Shown here piece by piece: positions 51,768-60,551 of a DNA stretch of 64,000 nt. Source of the DNA: JADGOV01 sp963814355 (GTDB lineage Bacteria; Actinomycetota; Actinomycetes; JADGOV01); contig CAWFCZ010000011.1 of NCBI GenBank assembly GCA_963814355.1, forward strand, positions 67,950 through 131,949. Reading direction: 5' to 3'. The notes under the pieces are model-generated. The model was not told the origin of the DNA, ran no database searches, and saw nothing but the letters and a program-made list of their open reading frames with translations. The stretch's first letter is position 1. Every line of letters begins with the position of its first letter. Position numbers and translations under genes: made by a program.

Positions 51768-51969
51768 TTACTTGATGCCGTTGGAGTACTTCTTCACGGC
51801 TGCCGCGATCAGCCCGACCACCAGCAGCGCGGCGGCGAGGCTCGCCGCGACGATGACCGCGGTCGGGATCGGGCCGCCGTCGCCGCGTTCCGGGTCGGCG
51901 GTGGCCTGCTCCCACCGGTCGATCACCGACAGGTACGCCGAGACGGGCGAGGAGGAGAGGGTGCATCGC
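51768..51969 (-). CDS. Small single-span protein beside TadC, Flp-like in size
   Basis: The C-terminal 52 codons are clear (DRWEQATADPERGDGGPIPT, AVIVAASLAAALLVVGLIAA, KKYSNGIK). The start is uncertain: GTG 51926 gives 52 residues; an ATG at 51969 is in another frame and would need a shift. Size, position after TadC, and a C-terminal helix are compatible with a small pilus subunit, but the helix is C-terminal and no Flp processing site is seen. Confidence 0.5.
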
Positions 51970-52039
51970 GCGTTCCTTCCAAGAAAGAAGGCAGTGCGGG
52001 GTCGGGTACTGTGCGTCGGGTCGGGTCGGGCGGCTCCTC

Positions 52040-52925
52040 TCAGCGCAGGCCGGCGAGCAGCGGGAACAGGATGACGGACGAGCAGCGCGTAGAAGATCAG
52101 CGTGGCCGGGATCTGCATCCGCATGCTGACCGCGTTGCCGTGGGTCTTGGCGTCGGCCTGCGCCGCGGAGCGCATCGAGGCGGCCTTGGCGACCAGCGTG
52201 TCGTAGATCCGCCCGCCGCCGCCGGCGACCTCCACCGTGCTGGCCAGGTCGGACAGCTCGGCCACGCCGAGCTCGTCGCCGAGCTGGCCCAGGACCCGCC
52301 ACGGCGGGGCGCCGGTGAGCCGGGAGGCGTCGATCGCGTCCCGGATCCGCTGGAACGCCCAGCCGTGCGCCACCGCCGCTGAGCGGACCACCGCCTCGCC
52401 GGGGTCGGCGTCCGCGGCGCGCTCGAGCGCGATCATCTCCAGATAGCCGGCGAGGGCGACCCGGAACTCCCGGCGGGCCCGTGCGGCGCGGGTCTTCACC
52501 GCCGACGCCGGGGTCATGGCGAGGACGGCCGCGGACAGCAGCCCGAGGACGGAGGGGATGCCGAGGCTGGTTCGCCAGCCGCCGAGGAGGCCGGCGAACC
52601 CGGCCAGCACGCCGAGCACCAGCGGCAGCAGCAGCCCGTACAGCGCGCAGAGCACCACCTGCGCGAGGTAGACGTCGGGGGACTGCCGCAGCGCGGCGAG
52701 GTCCCGGTGCGGGATCCGCAGCGCGCCGGCCGTGACCCGGGCGGCCCAGCGGCCGAGCCGGGCCTGCGCGGTGTGCGCCGCGGTGGACTGGACAGCCAGC
52801 GGGGCCGGCGGCGGGTGCACCAGCGCGCGCAGGTCCGGCCCGGCCGGCCACAGCTCCCGGGCGAGCAGCCACAGCCCGCCGCCGACCATCGCCCCGGCCG
52901 CCGCGCCGCCGGCGTACGGGGTCAC
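52040..52925 (-). CDS. tadC: TadC-type inner-membrane platform protein (T2SS F domain), 3' frameshift
   Basis: About 293 residues. The T2SSF domain has REFRVALAGYLEMIALERAA, AFQRIRDAIDASRLTGAPPW, LGDELGVAELSDLASTVEVA and GRIYDTLVAKAASMRSAAQA, flanked by helices (VVLCALYGLLLPLVLGVLAG). The C-terminal helix is interrupted near 52082 by CGTC duplicated in tandem. Removing the four bases restores the end and a TGA at 52042-52040. With TadB it forms the base on which TadA acts. It overlaps TadB by 4 nt. Confidence 0.82.
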
Positions 52926-53833
52926 CGGAAGCCCCCGGAGCTGGCCCGGTCACCGCGAGGGTGGTTGAGAAAACGTCCTTCGGCCGGGGCGGAGGTCATC
53001 GCCCACATCCACCAGAAGCACACGCCCAGCAGGCCGCCGGCGCCGGCGAGCACGGCCTCGCCAAGGACGCTCTGGTAAGGGTGCCGGAACTGCGGGGTGG
53101 CCATCACGAACGCCACCGCGACCAGCACGAACAGGGTGAGGATGCGGGCGGTGGACCGCGGCTTCTCCCGGTCCGCTTCGAGCTCTCGGCGCAGCGCCAC
53201 CTCCGCGGCGACGGTCTCAGCCAGCCGGCGCAGCGCGCTGACCAGCCTCGGGCCGCGGCGGGATGCGGCCAGGATCAGCGCGGCGGCGACCATGTCCCCG
53301 ACCGGGTCGTCGAGGTCGTCGGCGAACGCCCGCAGCGTCTCCTCGGTGTCCACCCGGGCGGCGAGGCGGGCGCCGAGCGCCTGCACCTCGCCGGCGATCG
53401 CCGGCGGCGCGGCCCGCACGCTCAGCTCGATGCCGGTCTCCAGGGTGGCCCGGGCGCTCATCACGTCGGCGAGGCGGCGGGTCCACGCCTCCAGCCCCTC
53501 CAGGCGGGCGATCCGGGCCCGGCCAGCGGTCCGCCGGGACAGCAGCGGCGGTAGGTAGTACGCGGCGGCGGCCGCGCCGAGGCCGAGCATCACGATCCGG
53601 GTGGCGGCGAGCAGCAGCAGCAGCGTCGCCGCGGCGGCGAGCAGCCGGCGCCGGCGCTCCGCGTGGCGCTGCCGTGGCAGGTCGGCGCCGGTGAGCCGGG
53701 CCCAGCGGCGGGCCAGCCCGACCGGCGGCCGGCCAGTGACGTCGACGGTGCCGCGCAGTCCCACCACGAGCAGCAGCAGCCCGGCGGCGACGGCGGTGCC
53801 CGCGAGGGCGCCGAGCAGCTCCCGGCCGGTCAC
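52922..53833 (-). CDS. tadB: TadB-type inner-membrane platform protein (T2SS F domain)
   Basis: 303 residues from GTG 53833, overlapping the TadA stop (GTGA). Helices (TAVAAGLLLLVVGLRGTVDV, LLLLLAATRIVMLGLGAAAA) precede the F domain: LEAWTRRLADVMSARATLET, VQALGARLAARVDTEETLRA, FADDLDDPVGDMVAAALILA, ALRRLAETVAAEVALRRELE. Two more helices follow, and a short cytoplasmic tail. Intact frame. Confidence 0.88.
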   Translation of the reverse strand: MTGRELLGALAGTAVAAGLLLLVVGLRGTVDVTGRPPVGLARRWARLTGADLPRQRHAERRRRLLAAAATLLLLLAATRIVMLGLGAAAAAYYLPPLLSRRTAGRARIARLEGLEAWTRRLADVMSARATLETGIELSVRAAPPAIAGEVQALGARLAARVDTEETLRAFADDLDDPVGDMVAAALILAASRRGPRLVSALRRLAETVAAEVALRRELEADREKPRSTARILTLFVLVAVAFVMATPQFRHPYQSVLGEAVLAGAGGLLGVCFWWMWAMTSAPAEGRFLNHPRGDRASSGGFR

Positions 53834-55325
53834 GCCGCACCACCCGGCGCTGGTGCGTTCGGGTCCCACATGCCGTCCGGGGAGTCCCACCACGCCGGGT
53901 CCAGCCCGGCGCGGATCAGCTCGTCCAGGCACGCCGGGCGGTGCGCGGGAACGGCGCGCCTGTCTGGGCCGGGGGTGAAGATGGTGCCGATCGCCGGGGC
54001 GCCGCTCTCGCTGTGCCCGGTGATCTCCAGCACCTCATCGACGAAGCGGTAGCGCTGGCCGGCGGCGTTCCCCTCCCGAGCATCGACCAGCTCCTCCAGC
54101 AGCTCCAGGTGGACGAGGAAGTCCACCGTTCCACCGATCAGCTCATTCGCCGTGTCCCTGGACAACCCATTGCGGGTGGCGAGCGCTATCATTCGACTTA
54201 TCGCCGCCCGACCGCGGCGGGCATGTAGGCTGAAAAGGCTTCCCGGGCTTCCGTTAGCTATCACGTCTAATAGCGGCACGATCTCATGGCTTCGCACTTC
54301 GCCGAGAACGACTTTTCTATTGTTGTGTCGCAGCGAGTGGGCAATAAGCTCGATCAGATCGACGCCGGACTCGGGGCTGTCCGCGGTGGGTTCCCGCACC
54401 TCGACCGGCCACACCCGCAGATGCCGCTGCCGCAGCAGATGCAGCCCCAATTCGAATTCCGTTTCGATAGTCGCTATTCGCTGGGTGCGGGGATATTCCG
54501 CCGCGACGGCGCGGAGCATGGTGGTTTTCCCGGCGCCCATCGGGCCGGTGAACCCTATTGTCTTCCCGGCTTTCACCGCCGCCCGAAGGAATTCCAGCAG
54601 CGCCATGCTGATCGCCCCGCGCCCCAGTTGATCCGAAAGGGTGACGTCGGTGATGCGGTGCAGCCGAACGGACAGCTGCGGCCGAGGAGAGACCTCCATC
54701 GTCGCGGTGAGCCGGGCCCCGAGCGGGTTCCCGCGGACCGGGAGCCGCAGCCGGACCAGCGGGCGGGCGGTGGAGAACTCCCGCGAGGTCTGCCCGAGGT
54801 CGCGGGTCCAGCGCTGGATCAGCTCGACCAGCTCGGCGTCGCTTCCGGCGAGCGCCGGGCCCCGCTCCAGCCGGCCGCCGGCGCGTTCGATCCAGACGTC
54901 GTCGCAGCCGTTCGCGTCGATGTTCTCGATCTGATCGTCCTCGACCAGGGCCTGCAGCCGGCCAAGCTCGAACATCGAGGCGAAGACCGCCTGCGCCATC
55001 GCGGCCTCCACCTCGACGCCGGGGGTGTCCCGGTCCAGTCCGGCCTGCGCCACCGCCCAGCCGGCGACCTCCTCCACGATCAGCGTGCGGGCCCGCTCCC
55101 GGCGGGCGTCCTCCGGCCAGGCCGCCGCCGGCCGGTCCTCGCCGAGCGCCCGGGCGACCCGCTGCCGGATGGCGGAGACCGCGGCGAAGTCCAGCGGCGC
55201 CGTCGAGGCTGCGCCGCCGGCGGCGGCTCCGGCGGGGCCGGCTCGTCCCCGGCCGGCCAGGTCCAGGAACCTGGCGGCTCCTCCCCCCATCCGGGTTGGA
55301 ACGGCACGGCGTACGGGCTGCTCAT
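53830..55325 (-). CDS. tadA: TadA/CpaF-type pilus assembly ATPase, frameshift near 55210
   Basis: From ATG 55325 the first about 40 residues (SSPYAVPFQPGWGEEPPGSW) are in one frame; the rest is in the next, joined near 55210 in a G/C-rich run. The secretion-ATPase core is complete: IENIDANGCDDVWIERAGGR, TRDLGQTSREFSTARPLVRL, IGFTGPMGAGKTTMLRAVAA (Walker A), IATIETEFELGLHLL (Asp box variant), VVLGEVRSHEIVPLLDVIAN (Walker B) and GSPGSLFSLHARRGRAAISR. It powers pilus polymerisation. The stretch 54180-54640 has clearly lower GC and different codon choice than the rest of the gene. Confidence 0.88.
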
Positions 55326-56132
55326 GAGCCCACTCCGGTCGGGACGGCGCGCCGGCTCCGTGGGGCCGGCGAGCCGCAGGTCGCGGACCCGCTGCACCAG
55401 GGCCCGGGCGAGGGTGTCGGCGGAGCGCATCAGCGGAGCCCGGGCCAGGCTGCGGCCGGTCGGGGCGGCGCCGGTCAGCGCCGCCGCGGCGGCCGGGTCC
55501 GCCGGCAGCGACCCGGCGGTGCGCAGGTCCAGGGCGGCGGCGACCTCCGCGCCGCGGAACGACCCGTCGCCGATCACCAGCAGCTGCAGCCGGCGGGGTT
55601 CCGGCAAGTGCCGGCGCAGCTGCGGCAGCCACGCGGCGGCCGCGGCGACCGAGGCCACCGTCGGGCGGACCGCGAGCAGCACCAGATCGGCGGAGGTGAG
55701 CAGCCCGCTCACCGGCGCCGGCGCGGCGAGCCGGCCGCAGTCCGCTACGACGTCGTAGCCGGCCGGCCCGGCGGTCTCCAACGCGGCGAACGTCTGACCC
55801 AGCCGACCCCAGCTGGCGGCGGCGACGCTGGCCTGACCAGGCTCGTCGATGCCGGGAAGCCATAGCAGCCCGCCGTCGGGGTGCAGCGCGTACAGCTGCT
55901 CCTGCAGCAGCCCGCGCAGGTCGACGGCTTCCGGGCGGCGGGCGGCCGCGGCCAGGCGGCCCAGCCCGCGGCCGCCGGTGTCCACCTCGCCCCGCAGGTA
56001 GCCGGTGCGCAGGTCGCCGCCGGCCGGGTCGCACTCGGCGAGCACCACCGGGGAAGGCCACATCGACGCCAGCGCCAACGCGGCGACGCTCACCCCGGGG
56101 CTGCCCTTCGCGGAGCAGATCGCGACCAGCAT
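55322..56132 (-). CDS. TadZ/CpaE-like ParA-family ATPase
   Basis: About 270 residues. VAICSAKGSPGVSVAALALA is a deviant Walker A with Lys and Gly as in CpaE/TadZ; VLAECDPAGGDLRTGYLRGE gives the acidic loop, GYDVVADCGRLAAPAPVSGL the Walker B-like region and ADLVLLAVRPTVASVAAAAA the third motif. TadZ proteins place the Tad machine at the pole. The 3' end is uncertain: without a shift the frame runs into TadA; a one-base shift near 55360 gives a TGA at 55324 that overlaps the TadA start, the usual arrangement here. Confidence 0.75.
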
Positions 56133-56821
56133 CAGCCGCCGCCTCCCGCGGGCTGCACCAGCAGCGCGACGTTCCCGGTGGAGGCGGCCTCCGCGGCCGC
56201 GGTGGCGTCCCGGTCGGCGACCAGCAGGTCCACGACCACCGCACCGCCGCCGGCCGGGGTGGTGACGGCGTGCACCGTCCCGGCGATCCGCACCGCTACA
56301 GCCGGTGTGCCGCTCCGGCCGCCGGCCGGATCGCTCCCGCCTGGGGTGGTGACCAGCAGCACCCGGGCGCCGGGCCCGGCGCCCTCCGCGGGCAGCTGGC
56401 CGGGTTTGAGCGCGACCCCCAGCAGCTGCTGCCCGGCGGCGGGCGCCAGCTCCGAGGTGATCTCGTCCCGGGTGAGCAGGGTGCCGGGGCGCAGCGGCAC
56501 CGCCGCCCGACGGCCCAAGACACTGCTCAGCTCACCGGCTGGGACCGGGTGCAGCGCCGGGTCCGTGCCCACCCGGGCGCGGGTCAGGTCCGCCGAGGTG
56601 AGCACCGCGCCGAGTGGGACCGGCCGGGCGACCGCCAGCGCCGGCGTGCGGGAGTCGATGGCGGCGACCATGGCCGCTCCGATGCCGCCGCCGGCAGCGA
56701 GCAGCGCCACCGCGAGGGCGACGAAGGCGGGGCGCCGGCGACGCGGCAGGGCAAGCAGCCGCGGCGGCCCGACGGCCGCTGTAGCAGCCGGCGCCGGCGC
56801 AGCCGCCGTCGAGCCGTTCAC
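56132..56821 (-). CDS. SAF-domain pilus assembly protein (CpaB/RcpC-like)
   Basis: 229 residues from GTG 56821. A membrane helix (RPAFVALAVALLAAGGGIGA) precedes a SAF domain: ALAVARPVPLGAVLTSADLT, VPAGELSSVLGRRAAVPLRP, GTLLTRDEITSELAP, and a second beta-rich part (QLLGVALKPGQLPAEGAGPG, ARVLLVTTPGG, AVVVDLLVADRDATAAAEAA). CpaB/RcpC proteins contact the outer secretin or, in Gram-positives, the wall-facing side of the Tad machine. The stop overlaps the TadZ start (TGATG). Confidence 0.85.
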   Translation of the reverse strand: MNGSTAAAPAPAATAAVGPPRLLALPRRRRPAFVALAVALLAAGGGIGAAMVAAIDSRTPALAVARPVPLGAVLTSADLTRARVGTDPALHPVPAGELSSVLGRRAAVPLRPGTLLTRDEITSELAPAAGQQLLGVALKPGQLPAEGAGPGARVLLVTTPGGSDPAGGRSGTPAVAVRIAGTVHAVTTPAGGGAVVVDLLVADRDATAAAEAASTGNVALLVQPAGGGG

Positions 56822-56853
56822 TGGGCTGCTGAGTGCTCGGCATGCGGGTCCTC

Positions 56854-57832
56854 TCACCGAGGGTTCGGGACATTGACGGCCTGCAACTCCGAGACGTGCA
56901 CCCGGGTCCGGGCCGGGGCGAGGACGGTCAGCTGTCCGTGCGCACCCGACGCCAGCCCGCCGCCGACCCAACTGATGGCCCAGGTGGTGCTGGCGGTCAC
57001 CGGAAGCTCGCCGCCGTAGCTGTCGTGGACGTAGGTGTGGCCGCACGTCGGGGAGGCGGCGTTCCCGTCGTACGACGACGTCCACGCCGTGCCCGGCCCG
57101 GTGCAGGTGCTGCCGGTGCCGTCACCCCAAGACCAGTAGATCGACTCCGACACGGCGGTCGCGGTCACCGACTCCCCGCCGGCCGAGGCGGTCGCCGAGT
57201 GCGTCCCCCACGTCGAGGGCGTCACCGCCGTCCACGCCCACATCGGCAGCCCGACGATCTGCCGCTCGGTCAACGGCGGCGACAAGGCGATCGTCCGGGC
57301 CACCCAACCGCAGCATCCGCACCGCGCGGGCGGCAAGCACATCCGGCGAAAGCCGCCAGCCGTAACCCGGCGGCTTGTCCGCCCGCCACGCGTAGCCCAC
57401 GTTCGCCACCGTTGGCGGTCCGCCGGAGCAGTGCGTCATGTAGTAGCCGCCGTCACCCGACTGGTGGTATGGCTTGATCGCCGCGATCCGCGGGTCGTCC
57501 GGGCCGGCCACGGCGACACCAGCAGGAAGTAGCAGTGCAGCGCCTGGCTGTACCACCCAGCAGTCGGGGAGTAGCACGCCACCGGCGCCCCCGACGGCGA
57601 CCGGCACGACGACTGCGACACGCTCGTCGTCCCCGGGCCACCCGAACCCGAGCCGCCACCCGGGTCCGCCGCCGTGCCACACCGAAACCTGGCATACGTC
57701 GTGTAAGGGGTCACAGTGCACGCCAACCCCACCCGGCCCGGGGCCGAGCGGCGACTGACGCTGTGCCTGGCCAGCGAGCACAGCGTGGCAAGACCTCAGC
57801 GCCAGGAGCGTCGCGAGACGCCGGCTCAGCAT
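56854..57832 (-). pseudogene. Exported protein with PKD-like segment, frame-damaged
   Basis: Starts ATG 57832, overlapping the upstream lipoprotein stop. Conserved-looking pieces lie in three frames: a signal-like N-terminus (LSRRLATLLALRSCHAVLAG), TVTPYTTYARFRCGTAADPG, IAAIKPYHQSGDGGYYMTHC and VARTIALSPPLTERQIVGLP. The end is YWSWGDGTGSTCTGPGTAWT, a PKD-type WxWGDG turn, followed by PTCGHTYVHDSYGGELPVTA. At least two shifts are needed. Large exported proteins with a WGDG motif are frequent at this position in actinobacterial conjugation operons; function unknown. Confidence 0.6.
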
Positions 57833-58433
57833 GTCTTGGTGAAGTCGGACTTGGCGTCGACGACCTTCCACACCCCGCGGTCCAACTTGGACTCGCACGG
57901 CACTGGTATGCGCTGGTGACCGGGCAAGCGGCTGCTGCTCCTTGCCGGTGCGGACGTCGTAAGACGCGACCCGGAGGAGTCGACGCAGGCGGTCGCGGTG
58001 ATGCGCGGTCGGTTTGCCCGTCGGCGGGTAGAAGCTCGACGGGCCGCCATGACACGACCCGGGTCTGGCCACGGAGCCCGAAGTGGCTGGCCACAAAGCG
58101 CTCGACGGAACTGCGGCGAGCGCGACGCCGGTGGAGGCGGCGTGACGGCTCAGCCGCGGGTCGGTGTCGCTCCGGGTGGAGTTGACCACGGCCGTGACGT
58201 CGGCCTGGGTGCCGACGTAGGCCGCGAGAGCCGCACGGGAGGCGACCTGCCGAGCGTCGGGTGTCGGCGAGACGGTCGGGCTCGCCGACGCGGTCGGCGA
58301 GGGCGAGTCCGTATGGGGACGCCGGGCCGCCTGCCGCCTTGGTGGAGTTGGAGCAGCCCGCGACAAGCACTGCGATCACGGCAAGCGCGGATGCGCCAGC
58401 AGGACGCCGAGCGGAACTGGCGGGAGGCACCAC
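57826..58433 (-). pseudogene. Exported lipoprotein at the head of the Tad/T4SS operon, frame-damaged
   Basis: A lipoprotein signal (SALAVIAVLVAGCSNSTKAA) is read from 58433. The following parts are in other frames: SPSPTASASPTVSPTPDARQ, AYVGTQADVTAVVNSTRSDT, VERFVASHFGLRGQTRVVSW, VASYDVRTGKEQQPLARSPA, and the end VPCESKLDRGVWKVVDAKSD with a stop at 57828-57826. Combined length is about 200 residues with a SnoaL-like layout. It is the first gene of the minus-strand operon, so its promoter lies in 58434-58826. Confidence 0.6.
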
Positions 58434-58826
58434 GGGTGGTCCCTCTCCATCCGAAAGGTCAGGTGGACGAACTCGGACAAGCCCAGCCGGAACCGGCCAA
58501 CGGCAAGACTAGGAATCACCTACGACAACGAACAACATCCTCGACAGACGGCGTGTCGCGCACGGGGTGACGCTTTGTGGCCAGCCGAGCCGGCCAGATG
58601 GCTCGGGACGTAACGGGGCGTCACCGACACGGCGCTGATCTCACCGCAGCCACCTGGCTTTTTTCTGGCTCTCTTCTGGCTCCTTGCGCGCGCAAGGAGC
58701 CAGAACCGCGTCTGGGCCAGTTCTGGCCGCCTCCCGGCCGGGGCCAGCGCGCAGGCCAGACTCGCGGCCAGCCCGCCCGGCGAGCGTTTCGGTGATCACC
58801 ACCGAAGCCCACCGAGGAGAGCCGCC
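58434..58826. promoter_or_regulatory. Divergent control region of the transfer and regulator operons
   Basis: About 390 nt between the outward-facing operons. The notable parts are a perfect 32-bp palindrome (58674-58705) and repeated TCTGGC/GCCAGA units around it (58662-58760). No reading frame with recognisable protein is present. Confidence 0.6.
58674..58705. promoter_or_regulatory. Perfect 32-bp palindrome
   Basis: Arms of 16 nt with no spacer: TTCTGGCTCCTTGCGC at 58674-58689 and its exact reverse complement at 58690-58705. A further TTTCTGGCTC lies immediately upstream at 58662-58671. Length and perfection suggest an operator for a dimeric or tetrameric regulator, or a transcription terminator-like hairpin. 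Confidence 0.7.
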
Positions 58827-59570
58827 GTGCCCACCACCATCACCCGGCTCCGCACCGACTGGCCGCACCTGCTGCGCGGGCCGGCGCTGATCGAAGCGCG
58901 GGCCGCCTGGGCGGCCGCCGACGCCCGCCTCGCCGGCGCCGAACTGGACACGCTGCTCGCGACCGCCGGCACCGCCGCCGAACCGTCGCCCGGAGCGCAA
59001 CGACGCTGCTCGCCGCGCTCGCCGACCAGGCGCAGCCCGGCCGCTCCCACGCGCAGCTGGCCAGCCGGGTCCTGCTGCAGCTGCTCCTTCCGTCCGCGCT
59101 CGGACTGCTCAAGGAGCTCAAGACGGTCGTCCCCGACTCCGCCGACCGGGAGGCCGCCGTGCTCGCCGGCCTGCTCGAGTGCATCGCCGCCATCCCCCGC
59201 CCGGTCGACCCGGCTCGGGTCGCGGTCGCCCCGTACCTCAAGGTCTCCACCCGTCGCCGCGTCTGCCGGGAACTGGACCGCCATGGTCTCGGCCGCGCTC
59301 CCCGTGCCGCGGCTGCCCAGCGCACGAGACTCGGTAGACACCGTCGACCCCGGCTACACCGAGCCCGGGTACGGCCTCGCCGAGGCCGCTAGCTGGCTGC
59401 ACACCGCCCGCGCGGCCGCACTAATCGACGACCTCGACGCCGAACTCATCGCCGCGACCCGGCTACACGGCCGGCCGCTGGCCCAGGTCTGCGCCGAGCA
59501 CCGGCTCAGCCACGACACCGCCCGCCGGCGGCGCGCCCGCGCCGAACTCACGCTCCGCGGCGCCGCGTAA
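58827..59570 (+). pseudogene. Sigma-like helix-turn-helix protein, two compensating frameshifts
   Basis: Starts GTG 58827 with GAGGAGA upstream. The N-terminus (RLRTDWPHLLRGPALIEARA) and C-terminus (GLAEAASWLHTARAAALIDD, PLAQVCAEHRLSHDTARRRR) share a frame. The middle (LLQLLLPSALGLLKELKTVV, LAGLLECIAAIPRPVDPARV, YLKVSTRRRVCRELDRH) is in another, entered near 58995 and left near 59285. Restored, it is a 247-residue helical protein ending in a region-4-like HTH, as in small sigma-like regulators of actinobacterial mobile elements. The two shifts cancel, so a functional gene with sequencing errors is possible. Confidence 0.65.
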
Positions 59571-59588
59571 ACACACTCCTATCGGTCC

Positions 59589-59624
59589 TTGACAACCACC
59601 GCGACACTGCCCGAAGGTTGTCAA
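59589..59624. promoter_or_regulatory. Inverted repeat upstream of WhiB
   Basis: TTGACAACC (59589-59597) and its exact complement GGTTGTCAA (59616-59624) around an 18-nt loop, 32 nt before the WhiB ATG. The left arm contains TTGACA, a -35-like element, so a regulator bound here would block the promoter. Confidence 0.5.
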
Positions 59625-59655
59625 AGGCCAATACCACGACCTGGAGGTCCGAGCC

Positions 59656-60041
59656 ATGCCCATGAAGACCGTGAAGCCGCTCCACCGTTCCCGCCGCTCC
59701 CGCCGGTCCCGGCAATGCCGGCGGCGGCGTGCCGCGGGCTGCCCGCGTTCACCGACGACCTCACCGGCAGCGCAGACGTCGCGCTGCGCCGCCGGCTCTG
59801 CTCCCGCTGCCCGGAACGGGAGACCTGCCTCGACGTGGCGCTGCGCACCCACCCGCGGTTCGACGCCGGCGTATGGGGCGGCACCACCCGAGGCCAGCGC
59901 AGCAAGCTCCGGGCGGCCCGTGGCATCACCTTCACCCCGTATGCCAACCCGGACCGCTCCCTCGCCGGCCTCCTCGACGCCGCCTTCCGCGGCGGCTGCC
60001 GGACGGGTCCAGCCGCCGCCCGCCGCCGCGGGGCTGCGTGA
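59656..60041 (+). CDS. WhiB-family Fe-S regulator, probable frameshift near 59683
   Basis: The WhiB core is intact: AAACRGLPAFTDDLTGSADV, LCSRCPERETCLDVALRTHP (CxxCxxxxxC completing four cysteines for a [4Fe-4S] cluster) and FDAGVWGGTTRGQRSKLRAA, the GVWGG turn plus basic tail. The ATG at 59656 has a good AGGTCCG/GGAGG context but its frame differs from the core after nine codons; a single-base shift near 59683 links them. In-frame alternatives are 59589 (inside the inverted repeat) or 59715. WhiB proteins bind sigma factors and sense redox; here it likely regulates transfer. Confidence 0.82.
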
Positions 60042-60131
60042 AAGCGGCGAATCGCCCCGCGCCGAACCCGGGATGTTCAGCGCGCATCCGGCATCCTTGC
60101 TCCCGTCAGCACGGCCGGAGCGAGGAGGACA

Positions 60132-60551
60132 GTGCCCGGCGAAGGCGTCACCGGCTTCCGCCCGGACGAGTTCCGGGCTGCCCGCAAGAAGGCGGGCCTC
60201 AGCCAGAAGCAGCTCGCCGCCCGGCTCGAGGTGAGCCAGAGCCAGGTAAGCGACTGGGAACGCGGTGCGGTGAACCCGCGCGCCCGCAGCCTGTACACAG
60301 CCGCCGAGCTGCTGGAGGTATCCATGACCGAGCTCGTCGACTTTGACACCGAGCCCACTCTGCGCCAGCTGCGCCAGCGTGCCGGGCTCTCCCAGCGCGA
60401 TCTGGCAAGCTCCCTCGCCATCTCCCAGCAGGCGTACAACAAACTCGAACGCGGCGTGGTCAAGCTGCGTCCTGAAGCCGCCGCGGTTCTGGCCGGCAGG
60501 CTCAGCGCTGCGGCGGATGACGTGCTAGCCGCCTGGCGGCGTACCCGGTGA
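60132..60551 (+). CDS. Tandem XRE-family helix-turn-helix regulator
   Basis: 139 residues from GTG 60132 (GAGGAGG 3-9 nt upstream). Two Cro/CI-type domains lie in line: AARKKAGLSQKQLAARLEVS with QSQVSDWERGAVNPR, and LRQLRQRAGLSQRDLASSLA with ISQQAYNKLERGVVKLRPE. Single polypeptides with two XRE domains bind palindromes as monomers or long sites as dimers; the 32-bp palindrome at 58674 is a candidate site. The TGA overlaps the next start (GTGA). Confidence 0.9.
   Translation: MPGEGVTGFRPDEFRAARKKAGLSQKQLAARLEVSQSQVSDWERGAVNPRARSLYTAAELLEVSMTELVDFDTEPTLRQLRQRAGLSQRDLASSLAISQQAYNKLERGVVKLRPEAAAVLAGRLSAAADDVLAAWRRTR

Noticed and set aside
54286..55758. 490-codon open frame on the plus strand
   Set aside because: Antisense to tadA and tadZ, which carry clear ATPase motifs.
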